Below, in pieces: positions 1-5,577 of a stretch of 6,018 nucleotides of DNA. The position numbers and the translations under genes are program-made. The stretch covers positions 1-6,018 of the forward strand of contig DASYSL010000179.1 of NCBI GenBank assembly GCA_036003365.1, read 5' to 3'. Within the stretch, counting starts at the first letter, position 1. The number at the start of each line of letters is the position of its first letter. This stretch comes from DASYSL01 sp036003365 (GTDB lineage Bacteria; Eisenbacteria; RBG-16-71-46; DASYSL01). Under the pieces are notes generated by a model that saw nothing but the letters and a program-made list of their open reading frames with translations, made no database searches and was not told the DNA's origin.

Positions 1-639
1 GGCTTCGAGCCCGGCGAGCGCGTGGTGCAGGCGGGAGACAACGGGGCCACCGTGCGCTTCGAGCTCGTGCCGCTACGCGGCGGATCGCCGGGTCTTTCGG
101 TTTCGGGCGGCGGTCCTGCGGCCGCCCCCACCCACGATGCGCTCGCGCCCCTCGCTCCTTCGAGCGCGGGCGCCGCCGACGGGCACGCCAAGAAGGGCGA
201 GGCGTTCCTGGCCGCGTTCCCGGTCTATCTTTCGGCCGCCGACACGACGTGGCTCACCTCCAAGCACAAGGGCTCGCAGTGGGACACGCTCTTCGTCCTC
301 CACGACGAGCTGCGCGGCCGCGGACACATGGGCGCGGCCACCGATCCGGAGACGTGGCGCAAGCTCGAGAACCGCCTCGATGACCTCAAGATCTTCTGGT
401 GCGTGACCGATCACCCGCGCAAGCACAGCCTGGGCCGGGCGCCCTGCGCGTATCTCGAGCGCGCCATCGCGCTCGCCGAAGCGCGCGTCGCCGCGCTGAC
501 TGGGAAAGGGCTCTCGCGCAACGCGAAGCTCTACCTGCAGGGCCTCGCCTCGTCGAATGATCGGGCCGCCGCCGACTGGGCGAAGCGGGTGCTCGACGGT
601 GTGGCTTCCGGCTCCGCCGTGGGCCTCGGCGAACGTTGA
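1..639 (+). CDS. 3' end of an unrecognised protein gene (partial at left edge)
   Basis: The frame is open from base 1 to the TGA at 637-639 (212 codons), so the gene most likely starts upstream. GTG codons at 22 and 25 could be starts but have no good ribosome site before them. Codons 1-26 look like the last beta strands of a small beta-sandwich (GATVRFELVPL), perhaps a carboxypeptidase-regulatory-like domain; that is only a guess from texture. Codons 27-64 are a Gly/Ala/Pro/Ser-rich linker. Codons 65-205 are a mostly helical C-terminal region with conserved-looking Trp residues (84, 94, 119, 133, 193) and two Cys (134, 149). I do not recognise this region as a named family and see no membrane segment. 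The gene is separated from the sugar operon by 88 bases, so a shared function is not implied. Confidence 0.7.
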   Translation, partial: GFEPGERVVQAGDNGATVRFELVPLRGGSPGLSVSGGGPAAAPTHDALAPLAPSSAGAADGHAKKGEAFLAAFPVYLSAADTTWLTSKHKGSQWDTLFVLHDELRGRGHMGAATDPETWRKLENRLDDLKIFWCVTDHPRKHSLGRAPCAYLERAIALAEARVAALTGKGLSRNAKLYLQGLASSNDRAAADWAKRVLDGVASGSAVGLGER

Positions 640-665
640 CCCCGAGGGGGCCGCGCCCGTACAGT
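636..665 (+). promoter_or_regulatory. Possible sigma70-like promoter for the polysaccharide operon
   Basis: TTGACC at 636-641 matches five of six bases of the -35 consensus. TACAGT at 660-665 matches four of six bases of the -10 consensus, and the spacer is 18 bases. Transcription would start near 672, leaving a leader of about 55 bases before the ATG at 728. The -35 box overlaps the stop codon (637-639) of the upstream gene. This is the only gap over 20 bases in the window and lies directly before a six-gene run, which supports a promoter here. In GC-rich DNA such a match is suggestive only. Confidence 0.4.
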
Positions 666-715
666 TCGCCTTTCACGCCCTCACATCAGCCGTTCGACCC
701 GCCTCAATTCCGAGC

Positions 716-722
716 AGAGGAG
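716..722 (+). promoter_or_regulatory. Shine-Dalgarno site for the first operon gene
   Basis: AGAGGAG lies 5 bases before the ATG at 728. It decides the start: the same frame is open further upstream (to about 557, inside the preceding gene), but only the ATG at 728 has both this site and a protein beginning directly with the Rossmann motif MRRVLVTGITGFAG. Confidence 0.75.
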
Positions 723-727
723 ATGGA

Positions 728-1684
728 ATGCGCCGCGTCTTGGTGACCGGCATCACGGGGTTCGCCGGGAGCCATCTGGTGGACTCCATGCTGGCCAAAG
801 GCGGTGCCGAGATCTTCGGCATCCTGCGCTGGCGGAGCCGGACCGAGAACATCGAGCATTTCCGCTCGCGCGTCACGCTGCTGGAATGCGACCTGCGCGA
901 TCCCATCTCCACGCGCGACGTGATCGAAGCGATCAGGCCGGACTGGATCTTCCATCTCGCCGCGCAGTCCTTCGTCCCGGCATCGTGGAACGCGCCCGCC
1001 GAGTCGTTGACCACCAACGTCCTCGGCCAGCTCCATCTCTTCGAAGCGGTGCGCCACATCGGGATCAAGCCGCGCATCCAGATCGCCTGCTCGAGCGAGG
1101 AGTATGGGCTCGTGCACGAGAACGAGTTGCCGATCCAGGAGACCAATCCGCTGCGCCCGCTCTCGCCCTACGCGGTGAGCAAGGTGGCGCAGGACACGCT
1201 CGGCTATCAATATTTCAAGTCGTACGGCATGGACGTGGTGCGCACGCGGGGCTTCAACCACGAGGGTCCCCGGCGCCCGAACGTGTTCGTGGCCTCGGAT
1301 TTCGCCTGGCAGATCTCGGAGGTCGAGAAAGGACGCCGCGAGCCCGTGATCCACGTCGGCAATCTCGACGCGCGCCGCGATTTCACCGACGTGCGCGACA
1401 TGGTCGAGGCGTATCAGCTGGCGCTCGAGAAGGGCGAAGCCGGCGAGGTCTACAACCTTTGCTCGGGCAAGGATTACTCGATCCGCCAGGTGCTCGACCT
1501 CCTGCTCGGGATGACCAAGAGCAAGATCGAGGTGCGCACCGATCCCAAGCGTCTGCGCCCCTCGGATGTACCCGTGCTGCTCGGCGACAACGAGAAGTTC
1601 CGCAAGCGGACCGGATGGACGCCCCGCATTCCCTTCGAGCAGACGCTGGCCGACTCGCTCGACTTCTGGCGCTGCAAAGGCTGA
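728..1684 (+). CDS. gmd: GDP-mannose 4,6-dehydratase-like extended SDR
   Basis: The protein has 318 residues. Visible SDR features are TGxxGFAG at 7-14 (NAD(P) binding), HLAAQS at 76-81, SSEEYG at 122-127 (Ser122 and Glu124 fit the Thr/Ser-x-Glu pair of 4,6-dehydratases), catalytic YAVSK at 148-152, FNHEGPRR at 176-183, RRDFTDVRD at 216-224 and RPSDVP at 277-282. FNHEGPRR resembles the FNHESPRRG signature of GDP-mannose dehydratases, and Arg residues after the second strand (34, 36, 38) would suit NADP(H). The likely reaction is GDP-D-mannose to GDP-4-keto-6-deoxy-D-mannose in the cytoplasm. The protein is shorter than classical GMD (about 340-370 residues), and its C-terminal half also resembles GDP-6-deoxy-4-keto-hexose reductases (RMD), so a reductase or bifunctional role is the alternative. 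It is the first gene of the operon, with the GTG start of the next gene 10 bases after its stop. Confidence 0.75.
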   Translation: MRRVLVTGITGFAGSHLVDSMLAKGGAEIFGILRWRSRTENIEHFRSRVTLLECDLRDPISTRDVIEAIRPDWIFHLAAQSFVPASWNAPAESLTTNVLGQLHLFEAVRHIGIKPRIQIACSSEEYGLVHENELPIQETNPLRPLSPYAVSKVAQDTLGYQYFKSYGMDVVRTRGFNHEGPRRPNVFVASDFAWQISEVEKGRREPVIHVGNLDARRDFTDVRDMVEAYQLALEKGEAGEVYNLCSGKDYSIRQVLDLLLGMTKSKIEVRTDPKRLRPSDVPVLLGDNEKFRKRTGWTPRIPFEQTLADSLDFWRCKG

Positions 1685-1687
1685 GGA
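1683..1687 (+). promoter_or_regulatory. Shine-Dalgarno overlapping the stop codon, selecting a GTG start
   Basis: GAGGA at 1683-1687 overlaps the TGA (1682-1684) of the preceding gene and lies 7 bases before GTG at 1695. This supports GTG 1695 rather than any in-frame ATG upstream in the preceding gene, because the translation from 1695 begins directly with the Rossmann strand MRLLVTGVLGFAG. Confidence 0.7.
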
Positions 1688-1694
1688 CGGAAAC

Positions 1695-2681
1695 GTGCGA
1701 CTGCTGGTGACGGGCGTGCTGGGTTTCGCGGGACGCCATCTGTGCGAGGCGGCGGTCCTGCGCGGCCACGAGGTCGTGGGCTCGGGCATGGAAGACGCCA
1801 CGCACGCGGAAGGCTTGCCCGGCCTCTCCGCCTACCGCGCCTGCGACGTGCGCCACCTGCACGAGGTCGAAGCGATCTACGATGAGCTCCGGCCGGAAGC
1901 TGTCATCCACCTGGCCGCCCAGTCTTCGGGCGCGGCCGCCTTCCGCGATCCGCCGACCACCTTCCACATCAATGCCGGCGGCACGCTCAACGTGCTCGAG
2001 GCGGCGCGGCGCAAGGAGTTCGGCGGGCCCATCCTGGCCGTGACCTCGAGCGAGGCCTACGGGCGCATCCCGCTCGGCCGTCCGGCCGACGAGTCGAGCC
2101 CGCTCCGGCCGGTGAGCCCGTACGGGGTGAGCAAGGCGGCTGCCGACGCGGCCGGACAGATGTACGCTGTGGCGTATGGGCTCAAGGTGCTCCGCGCCCG
2201 CTCGTTCGCCCACACCGGCCCGGGCCAGACGCCGGAGTTCGTGGCCTCGGGCTGGGCGCAGCAGGTGGCGCAAGCCGAAGCGCGCGCCGAAACCGGCGAG
2301 CGCGGCCCCTTCGTGATCAAGATCGGCAACGTGGATCCTGTGCGCGATCTCGGAGACGTGCGCGACGTGGTCGTCGCCTACCTCGATCTCCTGGAGCGCG
2401 GCCGCACGGGCGAAGCCTACAACGTGTGCACCGGGCAGGGCCTCAAGCTCAGGGACCTGCTCGAAGCGTTGCGCAACATGTCGCGAGTGCCCCTGGGGAT
2501 CGAGAGCGATCCCGCCCGCATGCGGTCGGTCGACATTCCGTATCTCGTGGGAGACCGGAAGAAGATCGGCGTGGACGTCGGATGGACGCCCAAGCGCACC
2601 CTGGCCGAGACCCTCGAAGCTTTGCTCGAGAATTGGCGGGCACGCCTCGGCGCGAGTCGTCCGGCAGGGGAGAGAGCATGA
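1695..2681 (+). CDS. NAD(P)-dependent epimerase/dehydratase, probable GDP-6-deoxy-4-keto-mannose reductase (RMD-like)
   Basis: The product is 328 residues from a GTG start. It shows TGVLGFAG at 6-13, HLAAQS at 72-77, TSSEAYG at 117-123, the catalytic YGVSK at 143-147, a substrate-loop stretch RSFAHTGPGQ at 169-178, RDLGDVRD at 217-224 and DPARMR at 272-277. The GPGQ after the F-x-H motif, with DPARMR near the C terminus, resembles Pseudomonas-type RMD, which reduces GDP-4-keto-6-deoxy-D-mannose to GDP-D-rhamnose. It is a clear paralog of the preceding gene and would use that gene's product. Residues 196-204 look like a small insertion relative to that paralog. Other possible roles are a C4-reductase giving a different GDP-6-deoxyhexose (GDP-D-talose type) or an epimerase. 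The family is secure; the exact product is inference. Its stop overlaps the next start by 4 bases (ATGA). Confidence 0.7.
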   Translation: MRLLVTGVLGFAGRHLCEAAVLRGHEVVGSGMEDATHAEGLPGLSAYRACDVRHLHEVEAIYDELRPEAVIHLAAQSSGAAAFRDPPTTFHINAGGTLNVLEAARRKEFGGPILAVTSSEAYGRIPLGRPADESSPLRPVSPYGVSKAAADAAGQMYAVAYGLKVLRARSFAHTGPGQTPEFVASGWAQQVAQAEARAETGERGPFVIKIGNVDPVRDLGDVRDVVVAYLDLLERGRTGEAYNVCTGQGLKLRDLLEALRNMSRVPLGIESDPARMRSVDIPYLVGDRKKIGVDVGWTPKRTLAETLEALLENWRARLGASRPAGERA

Positions 2682-4048
2682 TTCGCATCGCCGTCGTGGG
2701 AACGGGCTACGTCGGGCTCGTGACCGGAGCGTGTCTGGCGGACTTCGGCAATCGCGTGGTGTGCGCCGACGTCGACGCTTCGAAGATCGACTCCTTGGAG
2801 AAGGGACAGATTCCCTTCTACGAGCCGGGGCTCGAGGAGCTGGTGCGCCGCAACATGCGCGAAGGGCGCCTGACGTTCTCCGCGGACGTGGCCAAGGCGG
2901 TGGCGCCGGCGCACGTCGTGTTCATCGCCGTGGGCACGCCGCCGGCCTCCGACGGCTCGGCCGATCTCTCGGCCGTGTTCGCGGTCGGGCGCCTGATCGC
3001 CTCGCAGCTCGCCGGCGGCTACAAGGTGGTGGTGCAGAAGAGCACCGCACCCGTGGGCACGGCGCGCCGCCTGTGGGACGAGCTCAAGCGTGCGGCGGGG
3101 GACGGCGGTGTCGATGTGGCCTCGAACCCCGAGTTTCTGCGCGAGGGCTCGGCCCTCGAGACCTTCCTGCGCCCCGATCGCGTGGTGCTGGGCGCCGAGA
3201 CGCCGCGCTCCGAGCGGCTCCTGCGCGCCATCTACCGGCCTCTCTACCTGATCGAGACGCCGATGGTGGTGACCACGCTCGAGACCGCCGAGCTCATCAA
3301 GTACGCCGCGAACGCGTTCTTGGCCATGAAGGTCTCCTACATCAACGAGATCGCGAATCTTTGTGAAGCGGTGGGCGCCGACGTGCAGACCGTGGCCAAG
3401 GCCGTCGGGCTCGACGGACGCATCGGCCGCAAATTTTTGCACGCGGGCCCCGGCTACGGCGGCTCGTGCTTCCCCAAGGACACGCTGGCGCTCGCCCACT
3501 TCGCGCGCCAGCACGGCGAGAAGCTGCGGCTGGTCGAGAGCACCACGGCGGCCAACGACGCGCAGAAGGCGCGCATGGTGGACAAGATCGAGAAAGCCGT
3601 CGGCAGCCTGAGCGGCAAGCGCATCGCACTTCTCGGGCTCGCCTTCAAGCCCAACACCGACGACATTCGCGAAGCGCCGGCGCTCGACATCGCGGCCGGG
3701 CTCTTGAAGCGCGGCGCCAAGGTGGTGGCGCACGACCCGGCGGCCATGGAGGCGGTGCGGCCCACGCCGGTGGGCAAGAAGCTCGAGTTCGCGCAGGATC
3801 CCTACGAAGCCGCGCACGGCGCCGACGCCGTGGTCATCGTGACCGAGTGGAACCTCTACCGCCGGCTCGACCTGCGCATGCTGGCCAAGATCCAGAGGCG
3901 GCCCATCTTCGTCGACCTGCGCAATCTCTACGCGCCCGAGGACGTGGCGCAGGCGGGACTCCATCATCACAGCGTGGGCCGCGCGCCGCGCGAGGCGGAT
4001 CGCCCGCGCCGCAAGAAGACGACCAAGCGCCAGAAGCAGAGGGCATGA
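2678..4048 (+). CDS. ugd: UDP-glucose 6-dehydrogenase
   Basis: The enzyme has 456 residues and oxidises UDP-glucose twice with NAD+ to UDP-glucuronate, in the cytoplasm, as a precursor of acidic polysaccharides. The N-terminal Rossmann domain has GTGYVG at 8-13 and Asp31 for the NAD ribose. STAPVGT at 122-128 and NPEFLREG at 150-157 follow, with catalytic Glu152/Glu156. The central helix carries Lys208 and Asn212. GGSCFPKD at 261-268 holds the catalytic Cys264 and Asp268. The C-terminal UDP-binding domain includes LAFKPNTDDIREAPA at 321-335. All key residues are present. The end (about 435-456) is a very basic tail rich in Arg/Lys, beyond the usual family end. ATG 2678 is chosen because AGGGGAG (2666-2672) lies 5 bases upstream and the ATGA overlap suggests translational coupling. 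A GDP-mannose 6-dehydrogenase is the main alternative; the overall pattern fits UDP-glucose better. Confidence 0.93.
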   Translation: MIRIAVVGTGYVGLVTGACLADFGNRVVCADVDASKIDSLEKGQIPFYEPGLEELVRRNMREGRLTFSADVAKAVAPAHVVFIAVGTPPASDGSADLSAVFAVGRLIASQLAGGYKVVVQKSTAPVGTARRLWDELKRAAGDGGVDVASNPEFLREGSALETFLRPDRVVLGAETPRSERLLRAIYRPLYLIETPMVVTTLETAELIKYAANAFLAMKVSYINEIANLCEAVGADVQTVAKAVGLDGRIGRKFLHAGPGYGGSCFPKDTLALAHFARQHGEKLRLVESTTAANDAQKARMVDKIEKAVGSLSGKRIALLGLAFKPNTDDIREAPALDIAAGLLKRGAKVVAHDPAAMEAVRPTPVGKKLEFAQDPYEAAHGADAVVIVTEWNLYRRLDLRMLAKIQRRPIFVDLRNLYAPEDVAQAGLHHHSVGRAPREADRPRRKKTTKRQKQRA

Positions 4049-4061
4049 ACCCGGGGGACGA

Positions 4062-4526
4062 ATGGGGAAGCTGATCGACGGCGTGGTGCTCAAGAATCTC
4101 AAGGTCATTCCCGACGAGCGCGGCTGGCTCATGGAGATCCTGCGCCGAGACGATCCCTTCTTCCAGCAATTCGGTCAGGTGTATCTCACCGTCGCCTACC
4201 CCGACGTGGTCAAGGGCTGGCACTACCACAAGAAGCAGACCGACCACTTCTGCTGCGTGAAGGGCATGCTCAAGGTCGTGCTCTACGACGATCGTGAGGG
4301 CTCGACGACGCGCGGCGAGGTGAACGAGTTCTTCATCGGCGAGAAGAATCCGCAGCTCCTCCGCATTCCCGTCGGCGTGCTGCACGGCATGAAGGGCATC
4401 GGCACCGAGCCCGCGTTCCTGGTCAACACGCCCGACCAGCCCTACGACTACGCCAACCCCGATGAGTTCCGCGTGCACCCGCACGAAGGCGGCGTGCCCT
4501 ACGACTGGAGCCGCAAGGATGGCTGA
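4062..4526 (+). CDS. rfbC: dTDP-4-dehydrorhamnose 3,5-epimerase family protein (short cupin)
   Basis: The product has 154 residues, shorter than classical RmlC (about 180-185). RmlC-type features are DERGWLMEI at 18-26, KGWHYHKKQTDHF at 51-63 with His54 at the position of the catalytic His in the RGLH motif, the jelly-roll core VKGMLKVVLYDDREGS at 66-81, IPVGVLHGMKGIG at 102-114, and YDW near the end. The expected role is epimerisation of dTDP-4-keto-6-deoxy-glucose made by the next gene's enzyme. The Tyr that serves as general acid in classical RmlC (in a FLYK-like context) appears replaced in FLVN at 119-122, so the exact reaction is uncertain; a 3-epimerase or ketoisomerase is possible. 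GGGGGA at 4053-4058 precedes ATG 4062 at a short spacing of 3 bases. It starts 13 bases after ugd and overlaps the next gene by 8 bases. Confidence 0.8.
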   Translation: MGKLIDGVVLKNLKVIPDERGWLMEILRRDDPFFQQFGQVYLTVAYPDVVKGWHYHKKQTDHFCCVKGMLKVVLYDDREGSTTRGEVNEFFIGEKNPQLLRIPVGVLHGMKGIGTEPAFLVNTPDQPYDYANPDEFRVHPHEGGVPYDWSRKDG

Positions 4527-5577
4527 GGCGGCGCGCGTGGCGAGCGCGCGCATCCTGGCGACGGGCGCGGCGGGCTTCATCGGGTCCAACTGGGTGCGCA
4601 TGGCGCTCGCGCGCTGGCCCGGCGCCCACGTCGTCGTGCTCGACGCGCTGACCTACGCCGGCAATCGCGCCAACCTCGCTGGCCTCGACGAGTCGCGGCT
4701 CACCTTCGTCCATGGCGACATCCGCGAGGCGGCGACGGTGGCCAAGGCCATGGCCGGCTGCGACGTTGTGGTCAACTTCGCGGCCGAGTCGATGGTCGAC
4801 CGCTCGATCGAGGACCCGGGCTCGTTCATCCTCACCGACACCTATGGAGTGTTCGTCCTCCTCGAGGAGGCCAGACGGCGGGGGGTGGAACGCTTCGTCC
4901 AGATCTCCACCGATGAGGTTTACGGCGAGGTCATGGGGGACCCGGTCACCGAAGAGGCGGCGCTTCTGCCGCGTAATCCCTACGCCGCTTCCAAGGCCGG
5001 CGGGGACCGTCTGGCGTTCGCCTACAGTGCCACGTACAATGTGCCGATAATCATCACACGCTGCTCGAACAACTACGGTCCGTACCAGTACCCGGAGAAA
5101 TTGATACCGCTCTTTGTTACCAACGCCCTCGAAGGCAAGCCGCTGCCGGTCTATGGCTCCGGGAAGAACCGGCGCGACTGGATTCACGTCGAAGATCACT
5201 GCGAAGCACTGAACCTGCTGTTGGAGGCGCCGGCCGACAAGGTCGCGGGCGAAACCTTCAACATTGGCTCCGGACGCGAGTGGGACGTGCTCGAGATCAC
5301 CTCGCGCATCCTCGAGCTGACCGGCAAGCCGGCTTCGCTCGTGCGACACGTCGAGGACCGTCCCGGACACGACCGCCGCTACGCGCTGGATTCGTCGAAG
5401 ATCATGCGCGTGCTGGGCTGGAAGGCGAAGCACGCCTTCGAGGATGGACTGGCGCAGACGGTGCGCTGGTACGAGGAGCGACGCGACTGGTGGGAGCCGA
5501 TCAAGGCCGGAGAATTCAGGGAGTATTACGAGCGCATGTACGGCAAGCGGAAAGTGCTGAAGGTGGGAACCGAATGA
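4519..5577 (+). CDS. rfbB: dTDP-glucose 4,6-dehydratase
   Basis: The enzyme has 352 residues and converts dTDP-D-glucose to dTDP-4-keto-6-deoxy-D-glucose using bound NAD+. The motifs are classical: TGAAGFIGSNWV at 15-26, Asp42 and LTYAGN at 44-49, FAAESMVDRSI at 87-97, the catalytic Thr131-Asp132-Glu133 in TDEVYG, YAASK at 155-159, NNYGPYQYPEKLIPL at 184-198, RDWIHVEDHC at 219-228, DRPGHDRRYALD at 280-291, and a WWEP ending at 324-327. Length is normal. Met92 stands where His is usual (AAESHVD), a minor oddity. ATG 4519 overlaps the stop of the preceding epimerase gene by 8 bases, with GGAG at 4507-4510 as a ribosome site; GTG 4537 is a less likely start. rfbA (thymidylyltransferase) and rfbD (reductase) are absent from the window. 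The final pathway product is therefore open: dTDP-L-rhamnose if those genes lie elsewhere, otherwise another dTDP-deoxysugar. Confidence 0.95.
   Translation: MAEAARVASARILATGAAGFIGSNWVRMALARWPGAHVVVLDALTYAGNRANLAGLDESRLTFVHGDIREAATVAKAMAGCDVVVNFAAESMVDRSIEDPGSFILTDTYGVFVLLEEARRRGVERFVQISTDEVYGEVMGDPVTEEAALLPRNPYAASKAGGDRLAFAYSATYNVPIIITRCSNNYGPYQYPEKLIPLFVTNALEGKPLPVYGSGKNRRDWIHVEDHCEALNLLLEAPADKVAGETFNIGSGREWDVLEITSRILELTGKPASLVRHVEDRPGHDRRYALDSSKIMRVLGWKAKHAFEDGLAQTVRWYEERRDWWEPIKAGEFREYYERMYGKRKVLKVGTE

Noticed and set aside
641..660. GC-rich run with a small GGGC/GCCC inverted repeat after the first gene's stop
   Set aside because: The stem is only 4 bases (648-651 with 655-658) with a 3-base loop and no T tract, so it does not qualify as an intrinsic terminator.
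557..727. Longer N terminus for the first SDR gene by upstream in-frame start at 557
   Set aside because: The extra residues would overlap the preceding gene and have no family similarity. The ATG at 728 has a strong ribosome site and begins at the Rossmann fold.
704..1801. Minus-strand open frame of 365 codons opposite the first SDR gene
   Set aside because: It lies antisense to a well-supported SDR gene and crosses into the next gene. The composition is shadow-like and no family motif is seen.
2731..3366. Plus-strand alternative frame of 211 codons within ugd
   Set aside because: The translation is low-complexity Arg/Gly/Ala, and the ugd frame fully explains the region.
3429..3440. AAATTTTTG run in ugd as a possible slippery frameshift site
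   Set aside because: In the zero frame it reads AAA TTT TTG preceded by C, which does not fit the X XXY YYZ heptamer. The reading frame continues intact with full Ugd motifs.
2417..4132. Long open frame of 571 codons on the minus strand opposite ugd
   Set aside because: It is antisense to a complete ugd with all catalytic residues. Its translation is Arg/His/Gly-rich with no recognisable domain, which is typical of shadow frames in high-GC DNA.
4423..5433. Minus-strand open frame of 336 codons opposite rfbB
   Set aside because: It is antisense to a classical rfbB and overlaps the end of the epimerase gene, with no supporting motif.
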